Shown here piece by piece: positions 25,453 through 35,571 of a stretch of DNA of 64,000 nt; position 1 is the first letter of the stretch, and each line of letters opens with the position of its first letter. Source of the stretch: Arthrobacter pullicola (GTDB taxonomy: Bacteria > Actinomycetota > Actinomycetes > Actinomycetales > Micrococcaceae). Below the pieces are notes generated by a model. It searched no databases and was not told where the DNA came from. It was given only the letters and a program-made list of their open reading frames with translations. Made by a program: the position numbers and the translations under genes. Location of the stretch: contig NZ_JACSQC010000008.1 in NCBI RefSeq assembly GCF_014836875.1, forward strand, positions 62,001 to 126,000, read 5' to 3'.

Positions 25453-27108
25453 TTGACCCGACGCTGGAGATCGGCCTCACTGCGATCGCAGCTGGTGGCC
25501 ATTATGGCCGTGCTTATGGTCGTGACGGTAACCATCACCGGACTGGCCACTATCTATGTCCTGCGGCAAATCCTGGTCAGCCGCCTGGACGCCGATATCC
25601 AGGACAACGCCACAGCAATCTCCCGTTACCTCATTTCGGGCGGTCCAGCCGTGGATACCTCACTCTTCCGTTTCTACGGCCTCTATCTCAACGAGGACGG
25701 CGAACACGGTCCGGAAACCCATTCCGAGGACAACTTCGATACCCCGATGCTCGGCACCATCGACTCGGAAACCGTCGACGAAATTAACGCGCGCGGGTTC
25801 GACGTCCCGGGCACCGCGCCCGGCAGCAAAGGCTGGCGGGTACAGGTCTTCCATATCGCCAATTTCCCGGGGTCTGTGGCTGTCGCCGTTCCGCTGGACT
25901 CGGTGGCGGAGACTGTGGACGAGGCAGCCTCCCTGGTCTTTTCTGTGGGGCTCCTTGGCACCCTTGGCGCGACGGGCATCGCCTACTGGGCTGTGACCCG
26001 GCAGTTCCGTCCCCTCAGCCAGGTCGAGAAAACGGCTGCGGCCATCGCTGCCGGTGACCTGTCCCGGCGCGTCGAGGTAGGCAACCCCGCCACTGAGATC
26101 GGCCGGCTCTCACGCTCCCTGAACGCTATGCTGGCGCACATCGAAACCGCCTTCGCTGCCCGTACCCAGTCCGAGCAGAAGATGCGCCGCTTCGTCCAGG
26201 ACGCATCACATGAACTCCGCACTCCCCTCGTCACCATCCGCGGCTTCTCCGAGCTCTACCGGCACGGAGCACTGCAGAAACCTGAAGACGTGGAGGCGGC
26301 AATGGGCCGGATCGAGAGCGAAGCGAAGCGGATGGGCCAGCTCGTCGAGGACCTGCTGACGCTGGCCCGGGTCGATGAACAGCGTCCGCTGGAATACCGT
26401 CCCGTGGACCTCATGATCCTGGGTAATGATGCCGCCCTCGATGCCCGGGCCAGCGCGCCGGACCGGGAGATCAGAGTTGTCGGGCTTGATGGCCGGGCTC
26501 CGCGGACCGCTCCCACGATGGGCGACGAAGCCCGCCTGCGGCAGGTCGTGGCCAACCTGATGACCAACGCCTTGCGTTACACCCCCGCCGGCTCACCCAT
26601 CGAGGTGGCCGTCGGCGTCGCTCCGGTGATCCATGACCGCATGGACGCCGTCCTTGAAGTCCGCGACCATGGACCGGGCATTTCCGACGAAGACGCGGCC
26701 AGGGTTTTCGAGCGCTTCTACCGGGCCGATTCCTCACGGTACCGGGAGACGGGCGGAACCGGTCTGGGCCTGGCCATCGTGGCTGCCCTGGTGGCACAGC
26801 ACGACGGCACCGTCCGGCTGACCGAAACGGAAGGCGGCGGGGCCACGATGTCCATCCGGCTCCCCTACCAGCAGCCCGAAAACATCCCGGAGCATGAGGA
26901 CGACGGCGGCTCCCCCTCCCCGGCCGGCAGCGGCGGGACCGGCGAAGCAGATGGCGGGACCCGTGAACCAGACGGCGGGACCGGCGAAGCAGACGGCGGA
27001 GCCCGCGGAACCGAAGCTCAGGACGGAACCTCCGGTGTGGGCGGGAGCGAGCCGCATCTCCGGGATACCGGCAGCCAAACCCCTCCCGAAGATCCGCCGC
27101 GCCCCTAG
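25453..27108 (+). CDS. Membrane sensor histidine kinase, partner of the upstream regulator
   Basis: 551 residues from TTG. Two membrane segments (about 14-40 and 155-178) flank an extracellular sensor domain of about 115 residues. HAMP follows, then HisKA with DASHELRTPLVTIRG and an ATPase domain with LMTNALRYTP, RDHGPGISDEDAA and GTGLGLAIV. The C-terminal 70 residues are a repetitive Gly/Thr/Glu/Asp tail without known function. Its stimulus is not evident from sequence. Confidence 0.92.
   Translation: MTRRWRSASLRSQLVAIMAVLMVVTVTITGLATIYVLRQILVSRLDADIQDNATAISRYLISGGPAVDTSLFRFYGLYLNEDGEHGPETHSEDNFDTPMLGTIDSETVDEINARGFDVPGTAPGSKGWRVQVFHIANFPGSVAVAVPLDSVAETVDEAASLVFSVGLLGTLGATGIAYWAVTRQFRPLSQVEKTAAAIAAGDLSRRVEVGNPATEIGRLSRSLNAMLAHIETAFAARTQSEQKMRRFVQDASHELRTPLVTIRGFSELYRHGALQKPEDVEAAMGRIESEAKRMGQLVEDLLTLARVDEQRPLEYRPVDLMILGNDAALDARASAPDREIRVVGLDGRAPRTAPTMGDEARLRQVVANLMTNALRYTPAGSPIEVAVGVAPVIHDRMDAVLEVRDHGPGISDEDAARVFERFYRADSSRYRETGGTGLGLAIVAALVAQHDGTVRLTETEGGGATMSIRLPYQQPENIPEHEDDGGSPSPAGSGGTGEADGGTREPDGGTGEADGGARGTEAQDGTSGVGGSEPHLRDTGSQTPPEDPPRP
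26932..27012 (+). repeat. 21-bp in-frame repeats in the kinase tail
   Basis: Three 21-bp units (26932-26952, 26953-26973, 26974-26994) encode GGTGEAD, GGTREPD and GGTGEAD; a partial fourth (GGARGT) follows. The first and third differ by one base, so the array is recent and prone to length change. It lies outside the catalytic domain. Confidence 0.8.
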
Positions 27109-27299
27109 GTTCCGCCACCGGTACGCCACCGGCGCAGGGCCACTCCCGTCAACTCTTCCTCCACATCCCGCTGCCGTGCTGCCGCTGCTGGAGGGTTTGC
27201 TCCCACGGGCGGCACCTTCCAGTCCGCACGGGGCGGTCCGGACCTAGAGTCTGGCGCCAGGGCACGCATCGCGCGGGCCACGAGGATCGGAGGATTTCC

Positions 27300-27590
27300 A
27301 TGGCGGGTTTTTTTGTAGACAGCGACATCCTGGCGGCTAAGAGCGCTGAGGTGCGCGGGACGATCGACCGCCTGCAGGCGGACGTCAACGTTATGCAGGC
27401 CGGGCTCCAGTCGCTGGGCGAATCCTGGCAGGGACAGGCATCAGCGAACTTCCAGCTCCTGATCGCCGATTGGCGGGCCACCCAGGCACGGGTGGAGGAG
27501 TCCCTGGCCAGCATCAACCAGGCGCTGGCGTATGCCTCCGCGCAGTACGCCGAGACGGAGGCAGCGAACACCTCGCTCTTTATGCGCTGA
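27300..27590 (+). CDS. WXG100-family (ESAT-6-like) protein
   Basis: 96 residues, two helices with the turn motif at W43-Q44-G45 (SLGESWQGQAS), the size and layout of WXG100 secreted proteins. The end (AQYAETEAANTSLF) carries a YxxxE-like signal for ESX/type VII secretion. Start ATG with GGAGG 6 nt upstream. No EccC, EccD or other secretion gene, and no second WXG100 gene, is in this window, so it is an orphan substrate here. It stands between a kinase gene and convergent groEL. Confidence 0.9.
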   Translation: MAGFFVDSDILAAKSAEVRGTIDRLQADVNVMQAGLQSLGESWQGQASANFQLLIADWRATQARVEESLASINQALAYASAQYAETEAANTSLFMR

Positions 27591-27636
27591 ACAGCCTTGG
27601 ACTGCCAGCGGAGGGGCTAACCCATAACATGAAAAA

Positions 27637-27664
27637 GGCGCGGCACCCGGTTGGGTGCCGCGCC
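27637..27664 (-). terminator. Terminator of groEL
   Basis: Perfect 12-bp stem GGCGCGGCACCC (27637-27648) and GGGTGCCGCGCC (27653-27664), loop GGTT. On the minus strand it is followed by five T residues (27632-27636 read as TTTTT). It may also stop the convergent WXG100 transcript. Confidence 0.9.
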
Positions 27665-27711
27665 CATTCAGCGTTGCTTAGGCTCGCCGGCGCTGGCCGG
27701 CGGGGTGGGGA

Positions 27712-29436
<1,725 letters not shown>

Positions 29437-29498
29437 CTATTTACGTGCACCCCGACCCCTCACCCCAGTGGCTTGCTGGTTCACTCAACACCGGTGAC

Positions 29499-29525
29499 TT
29501 AGCAGTCAACCCGTAAGAGTGCTAA
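29499..29525. promoter_or_regulatory. CIRCE element 1 (HrcA operator)
   Basis: TTAGCAGTC, 9-bp spacer, GAGTGCTAA. It differs from the CIRCE consensus TTAGCACTC-N9-GAGTGCTAA at a single position. Confidence 0.92.
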
Positions 29526-29530
29526 GTCAA

Positions 29531-29559
29531 TAATTAGCACTCCCGCTCCTTGAGTGCAA
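29531..29559 (-). promoter_or_regulatory. Predicted groEL promoter
   Basis: On the minus strand TTGCAC (29554-29559) and TAATTA (29531-29536) are 17 bp apart. CIRCE element 2 covers it, and element 1 lies just downstream, near the transcription start, which is ideal for repression. Confidence 0.75.
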
Positions 29560-29560
29560 G
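29534..29560. promoter_or_regulatory. CIRCE element 2 (HrcA operator)
   Basis: TTAGCACTC, 9-bp spacer, GAGTGCAAG. The left arm is perfect and the right arm has two changes. It is 8 bp from element 1. Confidence 0.85.
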
Positions 29561-29750
29561 CAGTCACGGGGGCTTGTGACCCGGGTTTCAGTGCTATTTC
29601 TTCCCCTCGGCGAACACGGACGGACAATCTGCCTGGAGCCTCACCCGATTGACCGCGGGGCGGCGTAGATTGGTTCTGCAGCAGCTCCCAGGCGCCCGCC
29701 CGGCACAGCAAAGCCGGCCGGCACTCCCCCGACCCCGTGAGGACCGGACC

Positions 29751-30323
29751 ATGTCCATGAACCAGCCGCCAAACCAGCATCCTTCAGAGGAAGGGGACGA
29801 CGGCACCGGAGCAGCGCCCGGGCCGGCCACCCATGGCGCCAGCGCTGCTCCGCCGCCACCGCCGTACGGGCGCGCACCTGGGGAATACGGTGCGCAGGGA
29901 CCGGAGGGTAACGACCGGCAGCAGGGGCCGGGCCCCGCTTGGAACCAGCAGGCCCAGCCTGGCAACGGTACGCAGGGACAGCCGCCCTTCCCGCAGGGTT
30001 ACCCGCCGCAGGGTACCAATCCACAGGGACCCCCCGGCGGTTACTACCAGTCCGCACCGCAGGGGCAATACCCTCCCGGTTACTACTACGCCGTGGAACC
30101 GCCGAAGTCCCGGCTGGCGGCCGGACTGCTCGGGATCTTCCTCGGCGGCTTCGGCATCCACCGGTTCTACCTTGGTTACACCAGCATTGGTGTGGTGCAG
30201 ATCGTGGTCACTGTGTTCACCTGGGGTCTCGGTGCGGTGTGGGGGTTCGTGGAGGGCATCATGATCCTGGCAGGCGCACAGACATTCCGCACCGATGCCC
30301 GCGGAGTACCGCTGCGCGAATAA
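29751..30323 (+). CDS. TM2-domain membrane protein with proline/glutamine-rich N-terminus
   Basis: 190 residues from MSMNQPPNQ, with GAGGA 7 nt upstream. The first 120 residues are Pro/Gln/Gly rich (QGYPPQGTNPQGPPGG). A TM2 domain follows: AAGLLGIFLGGFGIHRFYLGYT and TVFTWGLGAVWGFVEGIMIL are two helices joined by the characteristic GIHRFYLG motif. Family members are of unknown function. It is divergent from groEL across about 400 bp that includes the CIRCE region. Confidence 0.9.
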   Translation: MSMNQPPNQHPSEEGDDGTGAAPGPATHGASAAPPPPPYGRAPGEYGAQGPEGNDRQQGPGPAWNQQAQPGNGTQGQPPFPQGYPPQGTNPQGPPGGYYQSAPQGQYPPGYYYAVEPPKSRLAAGLLGIFLGGFGIHRFYLGYTSIGVVQIVVTVFTWGLGAVWGFVEGIMILAGAQTFRTDARGVPLRE

Positions 30324-30369
30324 CCGCTGCGCGAATAACCGCGGCGCGAACAACTGCAGCCGGGCAAAA

Positions 30370-30405
30370 CAGTGCCGGCGGCCGTGATTCCGGCTGCCGG
30401 CACTG
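30370..30405 (-). terminator. Terminator between TM2 and cold-shock genes
   Basis: CAGTGCCGGC (30370-30379) pairs with GCCGGCACTG (30396-30405), with a further GCCG/CGGC inner stem. On the minus strand TTTTGCCC follows, so it ends the cold-shock transcript; it may stop the TM2 transcript as well. Confidence 0.8.
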
Positions 30406-30437
30406 ATGATGGTCCCGGTTCTCACCGGGAGGGCGGA

Positions 30438-30641
30438 CTACACAGTCCGGACGTCTTCTGCCTGCGGCCCTTTCTGGCCCTCACCGATGTCAAATTCGAC
30501 CCGCTGTCCCTCTTCCAGCGTCCGGTATCCTGCGGACTGGATCGCTGACCAGTGAACAAAGACATCGGTCTGGGCCTCGTCAACGGTGATGAATCCGTAG
30601 CCCTTTTCCCCGTTGAACCATTTGACGATCCCCTGCGCCAT
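30438..30641 (-). CDS. Cold shock protein, CspA type
   Basis: 67 residues, a single cold-shock domain: RNP1 KGYGFITV and RNP2 VFVHWSAI, ending EDVRTV. Binds single-stranded RNA and DNA to relieve structure. GGGGAG lies 6 nt before the ATG. The 200 bp upstream to the next gene contain no gene; a -10-like TAAAGT near 30757 on the minus strand would give a leader of roughly 110 nt, as is usual for csp genes. Confidence 0.95.
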   Translation of the reverse strand: MAQGIVKWFNGEKGYGFITVDEAQTDVFVHWSAIQSAGYRTLEEGQRVEFDIGEGQKGPQAEDVRTV

Positions 30642-30842
30642 GCTTCTCTCCCCTTTTTCGGTTCCGTTCCAGCGGACGTGGGTCCACCGGAACAGCCGCC
30701 GGATTGAGCCGGGCCGATGTATGGCCAGGTCTCTGTTTCCGGGCGGCTGGCCCTTACTTTAGCCACAGGTGGAAACAACACCCATGGGCCGGGAGGATAG
30801 TTATCGAGATTTTACTTATGGCTGGGCACCGGCCGCGCCGGC

Positions 30843-31463
30843 CTACTGGAATCCGGGTCCCGCCACGACGGTGACGTTGGAGAACTCGGGTGATTCGCTC
30901 AGCGTAGGAATCCCCAGGAGTGCGGACAGCTCCTCGGCGTTGGCCAGCTGGGCTTCGCCGTTGTAGAAGATCACCGAGGTCTGCAGCGGGGTCCCTGCCC
31001 AGTTACCCACCTGGGCCGTCGTCCAGCCGTCGGCTCCGATGCGAGTCGAGATGCCGGCACCCAGGCCGGATATCCCGCTGGCGTTGAGGACCACCACCGG
31101 CTGCGTCCTGTCCGCCACCGGGGCCGGGGGCGTCGGTTCAGGAGTTTCTGACGGCGAAGCCGATGGCGTCGACGACGGAGACGGAGCGGGAGACGGAGAG
31201 TCACTCGGGGAATCGGACGGGGATTCGCTTTGCTCCGCGGCGGGTGTCTCCGAAGCGGCCGGGCTGGCATTGCCCTCAGCACCGATCCCGAGCCGCGGCA
31301 GCACGAAGTAGGCAGCGAGTCCTACAAGGAGAGCAAGGACACCAACGGTGATGATCAGTCCGACGCCGCTGGAGCGGGCGGGAATAAGGCGTTCACGGTG
31401 GACACCCTGCCGCGTCGAGGTCTCGGGGACCTTGTCGAACTCGTCCCTGGGATATTGGCTCAT
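30843..31463 (-). CDS. LytR C-terminal domain (LytR_C) membrane protein
   Basis: 206 residues. One membrane segment (about 34-55, GLIITVGVLALLVGLAAYFVL), a Ser/Pro/Glu-rich spacer (about 65-115), then a LytR_C domain starting VVVLNASGISGLGAGIS and including VIFYNGEAQLANAEELSALLG. Stand-alone LytR_C proteins accompany LCP wall-polymer ligases in actinobacteria, but no LCP domain is present here. A role in wall assembly is inferred. The next gene upstream (DUF3263) ends 34 bp away on the same strand. Confidence 0.85.
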   Translation of the reverse strand: MSQYPRDEFDKVPETSTRQGVHRERLIPARSSGVGLIITVGVLALLVGLAAYFVLPRLGIGAEGNASPAASETPAAEQSESPSDSPSDSPSPAPSPSSTPSASPSETPEPTPPAPVADRTQPVVVLNASGISGLGAGISTRIGADGWTTAQVGNWAGTPLQTSVIFYNGEAQLANAEELSALLGIPTLSESPEFSNVTVVAGPGFQ

Positions 31464-31496
31464 GGTTGTGTTGTTGTCCTTGGTCTTTGGCTCGGC

Positions 31497-31805
31497 CTAG
31501 GCGTCTGAACCGATACGGCGGGCGGTCCTCGCACGCTGGCGTGTAGTACGTAGTCTACGCAGCCGCTTTACCAGCATAGGATCGTGCGCGAGCGCTTCCT
31601 CGGTATCGATCAGTGCGTTGAGGATCTGGTAGTAGCTGGTGGCAGAGAGTCCGAACAGGTCGCGGATGGCCTGTTCCTTGGCACCGGCGTACTTCCACCA
31701 GGAACGCTCCAGGGAGAGCATCTGCTGCTCCCGTTCGCTCAGGGGACTGTCAGGATCGACGGCACCGTCCAGTGAAAATTCCCCGGCTTCGGCTGATCCT
31801 GCCAC
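31497..31805 (-). CDS. DUF3263 domain protein
   Basis: 102 residues from GTG at 31805, chosen for GGGGA 7 nt upstream; a longer frame reaches 31964 but its first 50 codons look non-coding. The core (SPLSEREQQMLSLERSWWKYAGAKEQAIRDLF, given in part, and SATSYYQILNALID) is the DUF3263 signature. It resembles a helix-turn-helix, so a regulatory role is possible; function unknown. In actinobacteria it often lies beside LytR_C, as here. Confidence 0.85.
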   Translation of the reverse strand: MAGSAEAGEFSLDGAVDPDSPLSEREQQMLSLERSWWKYAGAKEQAIRDLFGLSATSYYQILNALIDTEEALAHDPMLVKRLRRLRTTRQRARTARRIGSDA

Positions 31806-31974
31806 TGAGTTGTCCCCGTTTCCGTGCCGTTCCCTGGGCACAGCCGCATGGCGCGGGTTCCAGGGAAAAAGAGTCTGCTTCCTGCAGCAATCGTAAACCG
31901 GAATAACAGGGTTGTCATTTGAGCGGACCAGGCCCCAGCTGGGATCTTTCCCGCAAATAGCCAAGACTGGGAGG

Positions 31975-32784
31975 GTGACAAGCAGCGATGAACCCGCCCT
32001 CTTCAGCTACGACCCCCCGGCCGCCGGCTGCCCCGCAGAGCCTGGCCCAGGCCAGTCCGAAGGCGCGGCAATCCCCTTTACCAGCGGCACGCCGCTTGCG
32101 GAGGTGATGGCCGCGGATTGGGCCCGGGCGCTGGAGCCTGAGGCATCCCGGCTCTATGCCCTCGGAGACGAATTGGAGCGGCAGCGCCTCGCGGGAGCCC
32201 GTATCCTCCCTGGCCCGGATAACATTCTCCGTGCCTTCCAGCGCCCGATGGCAGAGGTCAGGGTGCTCATCACCGGCCAGGATCCGTACCCGACCCCGGG
32301 GCACGCCGTCGGGCTTTCCTTCTCTGTTGATGCAGGTGTGCGGCCGCTGCCGCGGTCCCTGGCCAATATCTACAAGGAACTCGCCGCTGACCTGGATATT
32401 CCTCCTGCACCGCACGGAGACCTCAGCGCCTGGACCAACCAGGGAGTGCTGCTGCTTAACCGCGCCCTGACCGTAGAGGCCGGAGCGGCAAACTCGCACC
32501 GGGGACACGGCTGGGAAGCCATTACGGACCTGGCGGTGCGCGCCCTGGCTGCGCGGCGCCGCCCGGACGGCAGCCGTCTTCCGCTGGTGGCAATCCTCTG
32601 GGGCCGCCAGGCGCAGGCCCTGGCTCCCCTGCTTGATGGTGTTCCGCGCATTGAATCGGCACATCCGAGCCCACTCTCTGCGTCCCGCGGCTTCTTTGGC
32701 TCCCGACCCTTCAGCCGGGCCAACGAGATGTTACTTGCTCAGGGCGCAGCCCCCGTGGACTGGCGGCTGCCCGGGGTACGGTAG
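31975..32784 (+). CDS. ung: Uracil-DNA glycosylase (family 1)
   Basis: 269 residues if the GTG at 31975 is used. The water-activating motif [13 protein letters not shown] has D103, NQGVLLLN forms the uracil pocket, and [19 protein letters not shown] carries the catalytic H230 and the minor-groove loop. It removes uracil from DNA. The N-terminal 40 residues are not conserved and the start is uncertain; there is no well-spaced Shine-Dalgarno sequence. It is 29 bp from the siderophore-interacting gene and may be cotranscribed with it. Confidence 0.95.
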   Translation: MTSSDEPALFSYDPPAAGCPAEPGPGQSEGAAIPFTSGTPLAEVMAADWARALEPEASRLYALGDELERQRLAGARILPGPDNILRAFQRPMAEVRVLITGQDPYPTPGHAVGLSFSVDAGVRPLPRSLANIYKELAADLDIPPAPHGDLSAWTNQGVLLLNRALTVEAGAANSHRGHGWEAITDLAVRALAARRRPDGSRLPLVAILWGRQAQALAPLLDGVPRIESAHPSPLSASRGFFGSRPFSRANEMLLAQGAAPVDWRLPGVR

Positions 32785-32813
32785 AGGCAAACCCACCAAG
32801 GAGAAAATCCGCT

Positions 32814-33656
32814 ATGCCTGATGTCCCTACCACCCGTGTCGAGGCCCCGGCGAGGCGTCCACGCCCGGTCCACACCATGCAGGTGCTGCGCCGTGAACAG
32901 CTTTCCCCGCACATGGTCCGCATCGTTGCCGGCGGCCACGGCTTCGATTCCTTCGAACCGAACGGGCGGACAGACGCCTACTGCAAAATCTGGTTCGGGC
33001 CGGATGGCCGACCCCTGGATGGCTCCGTAAGCCTGGAGGACCTCCGGGAGCAGACCGAGCGCGAAAACTGGCCGGTCTCCCGGACCTACACGGTGCGCTG
33101 GGTGGATATGGAAAAGCGCGAACTGGCGATGGACTTTGTGGTGCACGGCGCTGACGGCCTCGCTGGCCCGTGGGCCGAAACGGCACAGCCCGGCGACATG
33201 CTTACGTTTGGCGGTCCGGGCGGCGCCTTCTCCCCCGATCCCGATGCCGATTGGTATCTCTTCGCCGCAGACGAGTCCGCGCTGCCTGCCACGGCAGCAG
33301 CCCTGGAAGCGCTCAGCGCCGACGCTGCCGGCCACGCGCTGATCGAGGTGGGTGGCCCCGCTGACGAACTGCCGCTGGCAGCCCCCGAGGGCATGACTGT
33401 CACCTGGGTGCACCGGGGGGAAGCCGCACCCGGGGCTCCCCTCTCGGAGGCTGTGGGCGCACTGGCCTGGCGTGCCGGACGGGTCCAGGTCTTCGCGCAC
33501 GGCGAGCGTGAGGCAATGAAGTCCCTGCGGGAAATATTCTTCACCCGGCATGGACTCGAACGCAGCCAGGTGTCCCTGTCCGGTTACTGGGCGGCGGGAC
33601 GAACCGAGGACGCTTTCCAGGCCGAGAAGAAAACCCCTGCCGGAAAGGTCCTGTAG
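32814..33656 (+). CDS. Siderophore-interacting protein (ferric-siderophore reductase)
   Basis: 280 residues with an FAD-binding domain (about 15-135, containing RTYTVRWVD) and an NAD(P)H-binding SIP domain (ADWYLFAADESALPA at about 142-156; SLSGYWAAGRTEDAF near the end). This family reduces Fe(III)-siderophores in the cytoplasm to release iron. AAGGAG precedes the ATG. It is a plausible target of the DtxR-type repressor at 15448, but no clear DtxR box was found. Confidence 0.93.
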   Translation: MPDVPTTRVEAPARRPRPVHTMQVLRREQLSPHMVRIVAGGHGFDSFEPNGRTDAYCKIWFGPDGRPLDGSVSLEDLREQTERENWPVSRTYTVRWVDMEKRELAMDFVVHGADGLAGPWAETAQPGDMLTFGGPGGAFSPDPDADWYLFAADESALPATAAALEALSADAAGHALIEVGGPADELPLAAPEGMTVTWVHRGEAAPGAPLSEAVGALAWRAGRVQVFAHGEREAMKSLREIFFTRHGLERSQVSLSGYWAAGRTEDAFQAEKKTPAGKVL

Positions 33657-33663
33657 CTCCCCA

Positions 33664-33696
33664 CCCGGTTCCGGAACCTGCCGGACCGGAACCGGG
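33664..33696. terminator. Intergenic hairpin between convergent genes
   Basis: Perfect 11-bp stem CCCGGTTCCGG (33664-33674) and CCGGAACCGGG (33686-33696). No T-run follows on either side. It lies between the SIP gene and the convergent exporter gene. Confidence 0.6.
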
Positions 33697-33705
33697 ATCC
33701 CGGGG

Positions 33706-35544
33706 TCAGCGGCGGCGGTTGCGCCGGTCGTTGCCGTTCAGGTTCCGGGTCAGGGGACGGGCCAGGTTATCGCCGAAGACCACCCCGCCCGCGATCGCCA
33801 GGATCACGGTCAGCGCGTTGAACAGGCCTATAACGCCTAGGGAGACGTCGTCCAGGCCGATGCTCAACCCGTACATGGAGCGGAAGATGCTTAGCCCGGG
33901 GAAAAGGAAAAGAACCGCGGGCACGGCGATCACCAGCTGCGGTGCCCCCATCCGCAAGGCCACGATGCGCGCGGCCATGCCGATCACTATGGCGGCGATC
34001 GCCGGAGTCAGCCGCGGGCCCACGCCAATCGCCTCGGAGAGGTTTCCGACCAGGAAACCGCCCAGCCCGATCAGCACCGTGGGCAGCACCAGGTTCACCG
34101 GGGACTGCTCCGTGACGCTGATGGTTGCCAGGGCCACAGCCAGCATGAGCACCGTCACCGCGAAGGGGTACTGGGACGATGCCACTTCGGTGACTTCCAA
34201 GCGGGGCACGCCCATCAACGCGCCCACCACCAGGGCGACGGCGATGCCCGCCACGATGGCACCAAAGGTCAGGAATGCGGACAGGAAACGCCCGGCCGCC
34301 GTGACCGGGAAGCCGTTGATGGCATCCTGCACCGCCGAAACGAGCCGGCCGGTTGGCAGCAGCAGCAGGATGCCCCCGGCCACCACAATTCCCGGCGCGA
34401 TGTCCAGCTCCAGGGAATCCGTGGCATCCAGCGCCCAAAACAGCATGGCCAATGCCGTGACCAGGAAGCCGCTGGCAGCCGTGGTGAAGAAGTCCGGCAC
34501 GCGCCAGCGCCCCAGCAGCCGCTGCAGCAGGCTGACCAGGATGGTGCTGAAGAAGGCCACGGCGGAACCCAGCGGACCGCTGCCGATGAAGGCAACTATC
34601 GCCGCGGCGAACAATCCGGCGGAGAACGTTACCGCCCACCGCGGGAAGGGCTTGGGCTGGTGAACTATGGTGTTCAGCTGCTGTGCCGCCTCGGGGCGGG
34701 ATACATTGCCGTCCACGATGTCCGTGACCAGCCGGTGGACCAGGGCCAGTCCGGCGTAGTTGTTCGTCCAGGAGCGCACAACCCGCATCACGGTAATCGG
34801 CGTCTGGTCCTTGGGCGAGTAGTTAAGCAGGACGGACTGGTTGGTGATGTCCACCTCGATATTGTCCAGGCCGTAGGCTGCGGTGACTGCGATCATCGCC
34901 GTCTCAACCTCCAGGGCACCCGCACCGTAGCGGAACATCGTTTCCGCCATGCTCAGCGCCAGGTCCAGCGTCTTGCGGGCACTGGCATCCGGGCCGCCCG
35001 AGCGGACCCGGGGGTTCGCGTAAGGACTCCCGGCCAGACGTTCAACGATCGACATGGCCTGGGTCGGCGGAGTCTCACCCTGGACCAGCCGGCGCAGCAT
35101 CCTGCGCGCCGCGGCTGAAGAGGAATCCGCGCGCTGAGCGGCACTCTGGCTGTGCTGACGGGGAGTGGTTTTGCGGGCACGCGGCTTCCCGGGCCGGGCT
35201 GGTGCTCCAGGCCGCGGCGCAGCTGGGGCTCCCGCACCCTGCGAAGCCGCAGTCTTCCGGGCGGCAGCCTTCGCCAGGCGGACTACCGATGTGGTGGCCG
35301 GCGGCGGCTTGGGTTTGGTGCTGCGCAGCCCGCCCGTTCCGGGCACGGAAAGCGGAGCCGTCTCCTCCGGAGGCTCCGGGCGTGCGCCCGGTGCTTCTCC
35401 GGGGCGGGGCGGTGCTTCCCCGGGGCGGAGCCCGGCTCCCCGGCCGTTGCGTTCCGGGACCTTGATGACCGGAATCAGGCCTGCCACAGGCTCAGGATTC
35501 GAGGCAGGCTTGTGGCGGTCGTCGTCGTTATCCACGGTGTCCAC
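33706..35544 (-). CDS. Threonine/serine exporter family protein (ThrE type)
   Basis: 612 residues. The first 150 are Pro/Arg/Lys rich and probably cytoplasmic and disordered. Residues about 190-310 form the soluble ThrE-N domain (LDLALSMAETMFRYGAGALEVETAM; given in segments), followed by about ten membrane helices. It exports threonine and serine in Corynebacterium relatives. The start may be GTG at 35544 or the GTG three codons later, which has better spacing from GGGG. Both halves of the permease (N and C) are in one chain. Confidence 0.88.
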   Translation of the reverse strand: MDTVDNDDDRHKPASNPEPVAGLIPVIKVPERNGRGAGLRPGEAPPRPGEAPGARPEPPEETAPLSVPGTGGLRSTKPKPPPATTSVVRLAKAAARKTAASQGAGAPAAPRPGAPARPGKPRARKTTPRQHSQSAAQRADSSSAAARRMLRRLVQGETPPTQAMSIVERLAGSPYANPRVRSGGPDASARKTLDLALSMAETMFRYGAGALEVETAMIAVTAAYGLDNIEVDITNQSVLLNYSPKDQTPITVMRVVRSWTNNYAGLALVHRLVTDIVDGNVSRPEAAQQLNTIVHQPKPFPRWAVTFSAGLFAAAIVAFIGSGPLGSAVAFFSTILVSLLQRLLGRWRVPDFFTTAASGFLVTALAMLFWALDATDSLELDIAPGIVVAGGILLLLPTGRLVSAVQDAINGFPVTAAGRFLSAFLTFGAIVAGIAVALVVGALMGVPRLEVTEVASSQYPFAVTVLMLAVALATISVTEQSPVNLVLPTVLIGLGGFLVGNLSEAIGVGPRLTPAIAAIVIGMAARIVALRMGAPQLVIAVPAVLFLFPGLSIFRSMYGLSIGLDDVSLGVIGLFNALTVILAIAGGVVFGDNLARPLTRNLNGNDRRNRRR

Positions 35545-35571
35545 CCCAGAAGGTCCCTTCGTGCGTGCGGT

